Below are positions 47,048 to 57,324 of a stretch of 64,000 nt of DNA, one piece after another; positions within the stretch are counted from its first letter, which is position 1; every line of letters begins with the position of its first letter. Both the position numbers and the translations under genes were made by a program. Below the pieces are notes generated by a model. That model saw nothing but the letters and a program-made list of their open reading frames with translations, was not told the origin of the DNA and ran no database searches. The DNA is from Actinocatenispora sp963805605 (lineage in GTDB: Bacteria > Actinomycetota > Actinomycetes > Mycobacteriales > Micromonosporaceae): positions 682,001 to 746,000 of the forward strand of contig CAWDUX010000001.1 in the NCBI GenBank assembly GCA_963805605.1. The letters run 5' to 3'.

Positions 47048-48988
47048 GCACGTCGATGCTGTCCCGACCATTGTCCCGACCGGCACCGACCACAACAGCG
47101 GCCGGCCGGCCCCGCTGGGTACGGCCCGGGCTGGTGGTGTTGCTGGGCGCCACCGCTCTGCTGTACCTGTGGGGGCTCGGTTCCTCCGGCAACGCCAACG
47201 AGTTCTACGCCGCTGCCGTACAGGCCGGTACCCAGAGCTGGAAGGCGTGGCTGTTCGGCGCGCTGGACCCGGGCGCCGGGGTCACCGTCGACAAGCCACC
47301 GGCCGCGCTGTGGCTGATGGTGCTGTCCGGTCGGATCTTCGGCTTCTCCTCGTGGAGCATGCTGGTTCCGCAGGCGCTGTGCGGGGTCGGCGGTGTCGCG
47401 GCGACCTACGGTGCGGTGCGTCGGGTGTCCGGGTACGCCGCCGGGCTGCTGGCCGGGGCCGTGCTGGCCACCACCCCGGTCGCGGTGCTGATGTTCCGCT
47501 TCGACAACCCGGACGCGCTGCTGGTGCTGTTGCTGTGCCTCGGTGGCTACGCGGTGGTTCGGGCGATCGAGCGCGGCAGCACGGGTTGGCTCGCGCTCGC
47601 CGGTGCCGCCGTCGGTTTCGGTTTCCTGACCAAGATGCTGCAGGCGTTCCTGGTGCTGCCGGCGTTCGCGCTGGCCTACCTGGTGGACGCGCCGGTACGG
47701 CTGCGCCGACGGGTGTGGCAGTTGCTCGTCGCCGGCGCCGCCGTGGTGGTCAGTGCCGGCTGGTACGTGGCTCTGGTGGCGCTGTGGCCGGCGGCGGAGC
47801 GGCCGTACATCGACAACTCCACCGACAACAGCCTGCTGCAGCTCGCCTTCGGTTACAACGGACTGGACCGGGTGTTGGGAAACGGTGGAGGGCCGGGCGG
47901 CGGAGGCGGCCCGGGCGGTGGTGGGTTCGGTGGCGCGACCGGCATCACCAGAATGTTCAGCACCCAGTTCGGCAGCCAGGTGTCCTGGCTGTTGCCGGCG
48001 GCGCTGATCGCACTGGTCACCGGGCTGTGGCTGACCCGCCGAGCACCGGGCACCGACCGGGTGCGGGCCTCGTTGCTGCTGTGGGGCGGGTGGCTGGTGG
48101 TCACCGCCGGCGTGTTCAGCTACATGGCCGGCATCATCCACCCGTACTACACGGTCGCGCTGGCGCCGGCCATCGGTGCGGTGATCGGGATCGGCGGGTA
48201 GCCAACTGTGGGCGCGCCGGACGCGCCCCGGCGCCCGGGCCGCGCTCATCGCGATGCTCGTGGTCACCGGCGCCTGGTCGTACGCCCTGCTGTACCGCGC
48301 GCCGTCGTGGCAGCCGTGGCTGCGCTACACGGTGCTCGCGCTGACGCTGGCCGCGGCGGTCTGGCTGGTCGTCGACGGCCGGCCGGCGCGGCGCACGGCG
48401 CTGGTCATGGCCGCTGTGCTGATCGTCGTCGGGCTCGCCGCTCCGGCCGGCTACGCGCTGGACACCGCGGCGACACCGCACACCGGCAGCATTCCCACCG
48501 CCGGTCCCGGGGGAAGCGGCGCGGGCCCGGGCGGATCCGGTCGCCCTCCCGGCGCCCGGACGACCGGATCACCGGTGGCCGGTACACAGGCCGGGGCCGG
48601 CATGATGCCGGGTGGCGGGCGGATGCCGGGTCGGCAGGGTTCCAACGCCGCACTGGATGCACTGTTGAAGGGGACCGGGGCGCGGTGGGCGGCCGCGACC
48701 GTCGGTTCACAGTCGGCGGCCGGCCTGGAACTGTCCACCGGCACATCGGTACTGGCGATCGGCGGCTGGAGCGGCAGCGACCCCTACCCCACACTGACCC
48801 AGTTCCGGCACTACGTGTCCACCGGACAGGTCAGCTACTTCGTCCTCGCCACAGGCGGTCCCGGGGGAGGACGGGGCGGACCCGGCGGTTCGGGTACCGG
48901 CGGCCAGATCAGCAGCTGGGTGGCCGGCCACTTCAGCGCCCGTACGGTCGGCGGCAGCACGGTCTACGACCTGTCCGCCGGTCGGTAG
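47044..48988 (+). pseudogene. GT39-like membrane glycosyltransferase, copy 2, single frameshift
   Basis: The gene starts at GTG 47044 with a GGAGG site and runs as MSTSMLSRPLS, NANEFYAAAVQAGTQSWKAW, VDKPPAALWLMVLSGRIFGF, FGFLTKMLQAFLVLPAFALA and GIIHPYYTVALAPAIGAVIG until a TAG at 48199-48201. The remaining part (TGAWSYALLYRAPSWQPWLR, then the outer C-terminal domain ending TVYDLSAGR) continues one frame over to 48988. One extra G in the GGG run 48196-48198 explains the break. The paralogue at 43803-45722 is intact over the same region. A glycine-rich insert lies at about 47880-47935. It is either a sequence error or a two-piece protein. Confidence 0.88.
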
Positions 48989-48994
48989 CCCGAT

Positions 48995-49023
48995 CCCGCT
49001 GGCCCCGGATACGGGCCAGCGGG
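48995..49023. terminator. Hairpin between convergent glycosyltransferase and lysS genes
   Basis: A perfect 11-bp stem (48995-49005 with 49013-49023) with a 7-base loop lies between two convergent gene ends (48988 and 49037), a good bidirectional terminator. Confidence 0.75.
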
Positions 49024-49036
49024 GTCAGCGCCCCGG

Positions 49037-50570
<1,534 letters not shown>

Positions 50571-50711
50571 GACGCGTTCCTTTGATTCGGCAGCAGCTTG
50601 GCGCGGATGTGTGACCAGCCTACCGAGACCAGATCACCGCAGGTCCGCGGGGAGAGTACGGGCAAGAGTGCTCTCCCGGCGACACAGCGGGCGCCGGAGC
50701 ATTCCGGCGTG

Positions 50712-51245
50712 TCAGCGCACCAGCCGGACCGCATCGTCTTCGCGGCCCACCAGTACGGTCCGGGCCACGCTGCGGCGCCGCCGCTCCAGCGCCCGGGACT
50801 GACGCTCGGCCCGTTCGATCAGCGAGTCGAGGTGCCCGCGGTCCAGCAGCCCGTCGGATTCGGCGACCTCCCGCAGAGAGCGCCACACGGCGGCCTTGCC
50901 CTCCACCCCGAGGCGCATGGTCTCCAGTTCGATCAAGGTACTGAGCGGGGACCGGGAGAACAGGGTGCCGTTGGGCTTGAGCCGGCCGGCCTTCTCGCCG
51001 AACCAGCCGGCCAGGACCTTCACCCGCCGCACCGGTACGTGCAGCTGGTGCATGAACTCGATCAGTGCGGCGCGGTCCGCGGCGATCTCGCCGGCCAGTT
51101 GACGCAGCTGCATCCCGTCGGAGCAGTGCCGTCGTGCGTACGCGATCCGGCGGGCGAGTTCCACGCCGGCGGTGGCGCCGGCCAGGTGGTCGCTCAGGTA
51201 GCTTGCGAGCAGGCGATGGCGCTGCGTATCGGTGGGTCGGTTCAC
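50712..51245 (-). CDS. Hypothetical four-helix (ferritin-like) protein
   Basis: 177 residues from GTG 51245 (GGGAGA site). It is predicted as a bundle of helices: LLASYLSDHLAGATAGVELA, MQLRQLAGEIAADRAALIEF, VRRVKVLAGWFGEKAGRLKP, PLSTLIELETMRLGVEGKAA. Conserved-looking Glu and His positions (E in AGVELARR, H in RRHCSDG, E in LAGEIAADR, E in LIELE) could form a diiron site, but I cannot confirm that. The basic C-terminal tail (LERRRRSVARTVL) is unusual. It lies upstream of lysS in the same direction with a 140-base gap. Confidence 0.65.
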   Translation of the reverse strand: MNRPTDTQRHRLLASYLSDHLAGATAGVELARRIAYARRHCSDGMQLRQLAGEIAADRAALIEFMHQLHVPVRRVKVLAGWFGEKAGRLKPNGTLFSRSPLSTLIELETMRLGVEGKAAVWRSLREVAESDGLLDRGHLDSLIERAERQSRALERRRRSVARTVLVGREDDAVRLVR

Positions 51246-51473
51246 AACATCTCCCGTCGGTGTGTGCCCGGCCGGTGGGTCGCGGCCTTCTCCGGGCTAC
51301 CCGCCGGGCGCCGATCGACACGTCCGGAACTACCCGGGCCGCGGGTGTCGACAAGCTCCCCCGAACACCTCAAGGCGGCTGGAAGGGGAGCGTCCGGACC
51401 ATGGGGCGCATCGGGCATGTCGTTCCGATCAGCTGGAATCGCGGTGGCGGCGGGCTGCGGATACCTTGTCGGG

Positions 51474-52046
51474 ATGACAGACCCCCAGGACAGCGCAGAT
51501 AAGGCATCGACCACCGACGATCTGATACTGCCTGGGGCGGTCGTCGCGGCGCTCACCATGGTCGAGCTGGCCGAAGGGCTCGCCGACGGGCGGTCCGAGG
51601 ACGAGGTCAACCAGGACATCGCGGTGCTGCGTGGATCCTGGGACAGTGCCGACCTGGCGTCCGCCTTCGCCCTGCTGATCAGCGCCGGCACGAAGGTGGT
51701 CGTACCCGAGAGCGGGGAGCCGGGCCGAATGGAGCTGGTGGTGCCACGGGTCCTCGGCCGACTCCGGGCTCTCAGGCTCCGTACGGTCAGCGACGCGCAG
51801 CTGCCGCTGGTCGCCGGTGTACTGACCGCAGCCGCACTGGGTCAGGATCCGTTCGGCTGGAGCGCCGGGACGGGTGGTCGGGCACTGCCCGACCAGGGGC
51901 CACTCGTACCCCTCTGGTGCTATGTGACGTGGGTGCTCAGCGATCTGGTGGACGCCATCCAGCTCAACCGGGCCGGTGGATTCACCCACCTGGTGACCGC
52001 CCAGCTGCTGTCCGCCGAATCCGACCCGCAGCAACGGGTCAGATGA
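51474..52046 (+). CDS. Hypothetical protein
   Basis: 190 residues from ATG 51474; no good ribosome site, so a leaderless or upstream start (ATG near 51418) is possible. An acidic N-terminus is followed by helical segments (LILPGAVVAALTMVELAEGL, DLASAFALLISAGTKVVVPE) and a hydrophobic C-terminal half (LVPLWCYVTWVLSDLVDAIQ). I do not recognise a family. There is no signal peptide. The neighbouring genes are unrelated housekeeping functions. Confidence 0.6.
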   Translation: MTDPQDSADKASTTDDLILPGAVVAALTMVELAEGLADGRSEDEVNQDIAVLRGSWDSADLASAFALLISAGTKVVVPESGEPGRMELVVPRVLGRLRALRLRTVSDAQLPLVAGVLTAAALGQDPFGWSAGTGGRALPDQGPLVPLWCYVTWVLSDLVDAIQLNRAGGFTHLVTAQLLSAESDPQQRVR

Positions 52047-52337
52047 TGTGCGGTCAACGCCAGGCCGCGCGGCGTAGGCCGTTCCGTACCGCCTGAGCAG
52101 CTGGTTCGCCAGATCCCGGTCGTCGACGGGCACTCCTCGTACCTTCCCGGGCGCCCGGCGGGCAAACCGTCGCGATGGGCGGGCACGGCCGTTCGGGGAT
52201 CTCTCCGGACAAGGCCGAACTAGCGCGGAAATCGGTCGTAGCGCAGTCCATCGCGGACGTTGCGATGCCAGCCCGGTGGATCGGTGGGATAGTGGAGTAC
52301 GGAGTGTCACATCGTCGACACGTCATGGAGGCGCATC

Positions 52338-53486
52338 GTGTCGGAGGGCGTGCTGACGATCGGTGTCGAGGAGGAGTTCCTGCTGGTCGACCGGGACGGG
52401 CAGGTCGCCTCCCGTGGCCGGGAGGTCACCGACGGGGCAACTGCCGGCACCGGCCAGATCACCCAGGAACTGATGCGCTGCCAGGTCGAGTCCGCCACGG
52501 GAGTGTGTTCCACCGCGGCGGAGACCGTCGCCGAACTGACGGCGCTGCGCACCCAACTGGCCGTCCAGGCGAGCCGGCATGGCCTACGCCTGCTGCCCAG
52601 CGGCACCGCGCCGCTGGCCGTCAACGACGGTCCGCTGCTCACCCGTGACGCCCGCTACGAACGCATCTCGCGGGAATTCGGGCATCTCGCGCGGGCCTGC
52701 CTGACCTGCGCCTGCCATGTCCACATCGGAATCCCCGACCGGGCCAGCGGCCTGGCCGTCAGCAACCAGTTGCGCCAGTGGCTACCCGTACTGCTGGCCC
52801 TGACCGCCAACTCGCCGCTGCACGATGACATGGACACCCAGTACGCCAGCTGGCGGCATGTGCTGTGGAGTCGGTGGCCCTCAGCCGGACCGCCACCGCA
52901 CTTCGAGTCCATCGACCACTACGAATCCCTGGTGGAGACGCTGCTGCGCGCCGGCGCGATCCTGGACCGGGGGATGGTCTACTGGGACACCCGGTTGTCC
53001 GAGCACGAACCGACCCTGGAAGTACGGATCTCCGACGTCGCGGGTTCGGTCGAGGAGGCGGGACTGCTCGCAGCCCTGGTACGGGCGCTGGCCGCGCGGA
53101 TGCTGCAGGACCCGGACCCGATCCGGGTCCTTCCCCACGAAGTGCTGCGTGCCCGGCTCTGGCGCGCCGCGCACGACGGACTGGCCGGTCGGGGCATCGA
53201 TCCGCGGACCGGCTCGATGGTTCCGGCCTGGGGGCTGGTCGACTCCCTTGTCGACCATGTCCGTACCCAACTGCGCGACACCGGGGACGAGGAGTTCGCC
53301 CGGTACGCCCTGGCGCGCCTGCGGGAGACCGGTGGTGGGGCGCAGCGGCAACGCGCCGCCGTGGCCCGCCGTCGTCGGTCCGCTGACGCGGTGGACGCCC
53401 TCGCCTGGCCGCTCGATCAGCCCTGCTCTCCGGCACCGGCTGGCGCGGCGGCGAGCCTCAGCCCCGTGGCCCCGGGCGCGTCGTAG
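52338..53486 (+). CDS. Glutamate-cysteine ligase-like carboxylate-amine ligase (YbdK family)
   Basis: 382 residues from GTG 52338 with an ATGGAGG site. YbdK/GCS2 features: VLTIGVEEEFLLVDRDGQVA (the E-E-E-F substrate/metal site), ELMRCQVESATGVCSTAAE, CACHVHIGIPD (metal His), DTQYASWRHVLWSRWPSAGP, and TLEVRISDVAGSVEEAGLLA. It joins an amine to a gamma-carboxyl group using ATP. Many actinobacterial members have weak glutamate-cysteine ligase activity and no known physiological substrate. Its last 70 bases overlap the end of the convergent ABC permease gene. The C-terminal about 40 residues are basic then Ala/Pro-rich and not conserved. Confidence 0.92.
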   Translation: MSEGVLTIGVEEEFLLVDRDGQVASRGREVTDGATAGTGQITQELMRCQVESATGVCSTAAETVAELTALRTQLAVQASRHGLRLLPSGTAPLAVNDGPLLTRDARYERISREFGHLARACLTCACHVHIGIPDRASGLAVSNQLRQWLPVLLALTANSPLHDDMDTQYASWRHVLWSRWPSAGPPPHFESIDHYESLVETLLRAGAILDRGMVYWDTRLSEHEPTLEVRISDVAGSVEEAGLLAALVRALAARMLQDPDPIRVLPHEVLRARLWRAAHDGLAGRGIDPRTGSMVPAWGLVDSLVDHVRTQLRDTGDEEFARYALARLRETGGGAQRQRAAVARRRRSADAVDALAWPLDQPCSPAPAGAAASLSPVAPGAS

Positions 53487-54340
53487 CCGGGCCCGACCGT
53501 GTCGGCGTCGGCACCGGGTCCGGTGCCCGATGCCCGGGGACGACGGGCGGCCCGGCGTTCCAGCGCATGCGCCAGTTGGGACAGGGCCGCGTTGATGGCC
53601 ACGAAGACCACCGTCACCACGAGGTAACTCTGCACGAAGTCGTGTGTGTACGAACCCAGTGCCTTGCCCTCGTTGAGCAGTTCCGGGTAGCTGACCACAT
53701 ATCCCAGGGTGGTGTCCTTGAGGAGGCTGACCAGTTGGGAGACCAGGGTCGGCACCACCAGCCGGACCGCCTGGGGCAGGATCACCAGCCGCATCGCCTG
53801 CCCGCGCCGCATCCCGATCGCGTACGCGGCCTCGGTCTGGCCGTGGTCCAGGGCGAGCACGCCGGCCCGGAAGATCTCGGCCAGCAACGCCGAACTGCAC
53901 AGCACGATCGGTAGGACAAGTTCCCAGAACACCGGGAAGGTGTAGCCGGCCCTCGGCACCGCCAGCAGGAAGATGTACAGCACCAGCAGAAGCGGTACGG
54001 ACCGGAACAGTTCCACGAAACCACCGGCCAGGGTACGCAGCGGCCGGTGCGCTGACAGCCGCCCGAGCGCGAGCAGCGCCCCGAACGGCAACGCCAGTAC
54101 GGCCGCCACCGCCGCCGCCTTCAACGTCAGCAGCAGACCCTGGAGCAGGAAGCGTTGGTAGGGCCACAGCCCGAAGGGCCGCCACTTGTCGGCGGTGAGC
54201 TGACCATGCTGACCGAACTGCAGGGTGGCCAGGCCGATCAGCGCGGCCAGGACGAACACCGACAGCCCGGTCAGGACCTTGATCCGACGCTGCGCCCGGG
54301 GGCCGGGCGGGTCGAACAGCACCCGGCTGGCCGTACTCAT
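53417..54340 (-). CDS. Amino-acid ABC transporter permease (GluD-like)
   Basis: 307 residues from ATG 54340, which overlaps the previous gene by four bases. Five to six membrane helices with the permease EAA loop YAIGMRRGQAMRLVILPQAV, and FVELFRSVPLLLVLYIFLLA, typical of polar amino-acid (His/Glu/Gln) permeases. A C-terminal tail of about 50 residues (Gly/Ala/Asp-rich) is long for the family and overlaps the convergent ligase gene. Together with the preceding permease and binding lipoprotein it forms a glutamate/glutamine-type importer that lacks a local ATPase gene. Confidence 0.92.
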   Translation of the reverse strand: MSTASRVLFDPPGPRAQRRIKVLTGLSVFVLAALIGLATLQFGQHGQLTADKWRPFGLWPYQRFLLQGLLLTLKAAAVAAVLALPFGALLALGRLSAHRPLRTLAGGFVELFRSVPLLLVLYIFLLAVPRAGYTFPVFWELVLPIVLCSSALLAEIFRAGVLALDHGQTEAAYAIGMRRGQAMRLVILPQAVRLVVPTLVSQLVSLLKDTTLGYVVSYPELLNEGKALGSYTHDFVQSYLVVTVVFVAINAALSQLAHALERRAARRPRASGTGPGADADTVGPGYDAPGATGLRLAAAPAGAGEQG

Positions 54341-54981
54341 CGGCGCACCGCCATCCGTTTCTGGATCCGACCGGCCATCAGGGCCACCGCCAGGGTGACC
54401 GAGATGTAGCCGAGGGTCGCCAGTAGGAACGTCGGGATCGGCTCGTCGTACTGCAGGTCGAGGATCTGGGTACGGCCGGTCAGCTCGCTGACACCGACCG
54501 CGGCACCCAGCGACGAGGCGAGCACGACCCCGATGAACACATTCGCCAGCGGTTGCACCATGGTGCGGAACGCCTGCGGCAGGATCACCGTGGTCAACGA
54601 CTGGGCGAACGTCATGCCCACCGCCCGGGCGGCCTCTGCCTGGCCGACCGGTACGGCGTTGATGCCTCCCCTGATCACCTCGCAGACGTAGGCGGCGAAG
54701 TACAGCGCCAGGCAGACCGTCTCGGAGGTGAAGAGCGAGTAGGAGATCCCGGCGTCGGGCAGGCCGAAGACGAACAGCACCAGGAACGCCAGCAGCGGGA
54801 CGTTACGGAACACCTCGACGTAGACGGTGCCGGCGACCGTCAACGGGGTGATCGGGCTGACCCGCATGATGGTCAGTACGGTGCCTAGCGTCAGGGCGCC
54901 GGTGAAACCGAGCAGCGACAGTTCCAGGGTCAGCCCGAGACCGCCGGCGAGAACCCCGATGTGCTTGACGATCTCAGTCAC
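54337..54981 (-). CDS. Amino-acid ABC transporter permease (GluC-like)
   Basis: 214 residues from ATG 54981. Membrane helices and the EAA loop are typical: VYVEVFRNVPLLAFLVLFVF, ICEV-type YFAAYVCEVIRGGINAVPVG, EAARAVGMTFAQSLTTVILP. It begins nine bases after the binding-protein gene and overlaps the next permease gene (ATGA-type four bases). It pairs with the second permease as the membrane channel of the importer. Confidence 0.93.
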   Translation of the reverse strand: MTEIVKHIGVLAGGLGLTLELSLLGFTGALTLGTVLTIMRVSPITPLTVAGTVYVEVFRNVPLLAFLVLFVFGLPDAGISYSLFTSETVCLALYFAAYVCEVIRGGINAVPVGQAEAARAVGMTFAQSLTTVILPQAFRTMVQPLANVFIGVVLASSLGAAVGVSELTGRTQILDLQYDEPIPTFLLATLGYISVTLAVALMAGRIQKRMAVRR

Positions 54982-54990
54982 GGCGACCCG

Positions 54991-55950
54991 TCAGGAACCG
55001 TCGGCGGAACCGATGGTCGGTGGAGCCGGCGCCTTGCCGGGAACCTGCGTGCCGATGGTGGCCTTCCACAGCTTCTCCCACTCGCCGTCGGCGTAGATCT
55101 TCTTCAGCCAGGCGTTGACGAAGGCCTTGGCCTCCGGGTTCTTCTTCGGCAGTCCGATGCCGTACGGCTCCTTGGTGAAGGGCTGACCGACCACGCTCAA
55201 CTGCTTGTCGTTGGACGCGTCGCCGATCAGGATGCCCTGGTCGAGCACGTACGCGTCGGCACGCCCCTGCTTGACGGCCGCGACGCAGGCACCGTCCTCC
55301 TGGAACAGCAGCACCTTCGCCTTCGGCGCGAACTTCTTGATGTCCAGCGCGGCGGTGGAGTTGCCTTCGGTGGCCACGGTCCTGCCGTTGAGGTCGGAAG
55401 GGCCCTTGATCGTGGTGTTGCCCGCCTTCACCAGGATCGAGTCGCCGGACTCGTAGTAGGGACCGGCGAAGTTCACCTTCTTCGCCCGCTGCGGGGTGAT
55501 GGTGTAGGTGGCGAACACGCTGTCCACGGTGCCGTTCTGCAGCATCGTCTCCCGGGTGTCCACTGTGGTGAGTGACAGCTTGGTGCTGGGTTTGCCGATG
55601 ATGTATTTCGCCAGCATCTGGGAGAGGCCGGCGTCGAAGCCTTCCAGCTTTCCGCTCACCGGGTTCTTCTGGGAGAACAGCGCGCCGGCGTCGGTGCCAC
55701 CGACCAGCAGGGTGCCCCGCTTGCGTACCTTGTCCATCCAGGAACCGGCGGGGATGGCCGAGGCCGGGGCGACCGGAGCCTTGCCGACGATCTGCTCCTG
55801 GCTGAGGGCGGAGGGGTTGCCGCCCTTGGCTTTCCCGTCGGTCGGCAGGGCAGCGGAACCGCCGCATCCGGTCAGGCCGCCGGTCAGTGCCGCAAGTGCC
55901 GCCACGGCGAGGATTCGCTGCCGGCGGGTGCCGATTCTCGGAACGGACAT
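54991..55950 (-). CDS. Amino-acid-binding lipoprotein of ABC importer (GluB-like)
   Basis: 319 residues from ATG 55950 with a perfect AAGGAG site. Lipoprotein signal with lipobox LTGC (C29) in ALTGGLTGCGGS. A type 3 periplasmic-binding fold follows: RKRGTLLVGGTDAGALFSQK, LEGFDAGLSQMLAKYIIGKP, VDSVFATYTITPQRAKKVNF, NGRTVATEGNSTAALDIKKF, ADAYVLDQGILIGDASNDKQ, YGIGLPKKNPEAKAFVNAWL. It captures glutamate or a related polar amino acid at the membrane. The divergent LysR gene is a likely regulator. Family operons usually begin with the ATPase gene (gluA); none is present here. Confidence 0.93.
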   Translation of the reverse strand: MSVPRIGTRRQRILAVAALAALTGGLTGCGGSAALPTDGKAKGGNPSALSQEQIVGKAPVAPASAIPAGSWMDKVRKRGTLLVGGTDAGALFSQKNPVSGKLEGFDAGLSQMLAKYIIGKPSTKLSLTTVDTRETMLQNGTVDSVFATYTITPQRAKKVNFAGPYYESGDSILVKAGNTTIKGPSDLNGRTVATEGNSTAALDIKKFAPKAKVLLFQEDGACVAAVKQGRADAYVLDQGILIGDASNDKQLSVVGQPFTKEPYGIGLPKKNPEAKAFVNAWLKKIYADGEWEKLWKATIGTQVPGKAPAPPTIGSADGS

Positions 55951-56255
55951 GGATCTCCTTCAGTGGGGGATGCGCCGGAGGGGCGGCGACGGCCGAGCGC
56001 GGTCACCGCGCCGGTACCAGTGCCCCAGCCGCCATGGGCATGAAGGATAGGACGCGATACGTCTGAGAGCTAATAGAGGCTTTCTCAGGAACCCGATGAA
56101 TTGGTTATACGTCACCTATAGAGCGTTTGGTCCCTATGATCGGCGCGCTTCCGTGACGCGACCGGTCGCTCCTGGTCACCAGGCTGGTCCGGCCAGGTGA
56201 TGCAGCGCACCGGCGCCGGTCGCCGAGGGTGCCCGCACTCGCTTACCCTTTCCTC

Positions 56256-57182
56256 ATGTTCGACCCGCGTCATCTGCGGCTGCTCCAGGAGATCGCCAGG
56301 ACCGGGTCACTCTCCGCAGCCGCAGCAGAACTCGGCTTCAGTCAGCCGGCGGTCTCCTACCAACTGCGCAACCTGGAACGCGAGGTCGGCACCGTGCTGG
56401 TGGTCCGCAACGGTCGGGCCGCCCGGCTCACCCCGGCAGGGGAGACGCTGACCGCGCACGCCGACCGGATCCTCAGCTCCATTCAGACCGCCGAGCGCAG
56501 CCTCGCCGACATTGTCGGCTCACAGACCGGTCTGGTCCGCCTCGCCGCATTCCCCAGCGGCTGTGCGACGGTGGTACCGGCCGCGATGGCGGCGATGCGG
56601 CTGGTCCGGCCTGAGGTGGAGATACAGCTCAGTCAGGCGGAGCCGCCGCTGGCCACCGCCATGGTCCGACGCGGCGAGATCGACCTGGCCTTCTCCTACC
56701 GGTACGAGACCCCGGCGCCGGCCCGAGGCCCTCAGCCCACCGGCCACACCGCACTGCAACGGGTGGTGCTGTTGGAAGATCCGGTGCAGGTGGTGCTGCC
56801 CGTCGACCACCCGCTGGCCGGGCATCCCGGCATCGCACTGGCCGAGCTGGCCAACGCGACCTGGATCATCAACAGCCAGAGTTTCCAGGACATCCTGCAG
56901 CGGGCGGCGGCCGGCTGTGGTTTCACCCCCACCGTCAGCATCGTCGCCGACGACTACGTCGCCATGCAGGCCCTCGTCGCGTACCGGCTCGGGGTAGCCC
57001 TGCTGCCACGTCTCGCGCTGCGCGCGCACCACGACGAACGGGTGGTGTCACGCCCCCTGTACGACTGGCCGCCCCGGTCGATCGAGGTCGAGCTGTGGCC
57101 GGACCGGATGCGGGTCGACGCGGTCCGCGCGATGCTGGCCGAACTACGTAGCGCCTGTGCCGAGCATGCCGGGCAGGACTGA
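56256..57182 (+). CDS. LysR-family transcriptional regulator
   Basis: 308 residues from ATG 56256. An N-terminal winged helix (FDPRHLRLLQEIARTGSLSA, AAAELGFSQPAVSYQLRNLE) is followed by an effector-binding domain (LVRLAAFPSGCATVVPAAMA, WIINSQSFQDILQRAAAG, VADDYVAMQALVAYRLGVAL). It is divergent from the amino-acid importer operon across about 305 bases and upstream of an MFS gene, so it probably controls one or both in response to a small ligand. An AT-rich stretch at 56065-56125 in the gap is the likely promoter/operator area; GAGA...TCTC half-sites (56068-56089) are the only symmetry seen. Confidence 0.93.
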   Translation: MFDPRHLRLLQEIARTGSLSAAAAELGFSQPAVSYQLRNLEREVGTVLVVRNGRAARLTPAGETLTAHADRILSSIQTAERSLADIVGSQTGLVRLAAFPSGCATVVPAAMAAMRLVRPEVEIQLSQAEPPLATAMVRRGEIDLAFSYRYETPAPARGPQPTGHTALQRVVLLEDPVQVVLPVDHPLAGHPGIALAELANATWIINSQSFQDILQRAAAGCGFTPTVSIVADDYVAMQALVAYRLGVALLPRLALRAHHDERVVSRPLYDWPPRSIEVELWPDRMRVDAVRAMLAELRSACAEHAGQD

Positions 57183-57324
57183 GGTGCCGGACCTCTGCCG
57201 GAGCTGAGATCCTGAATGGCTGGTGTACGGGACCATGGTCGAGGGCCCCGGCTTGTCGACCGGACCGCCGCGGTGAGGAGTGACGGACGATGCTGACGCA
57301 GATCCCCACGTCGGAGGTGGCCCG

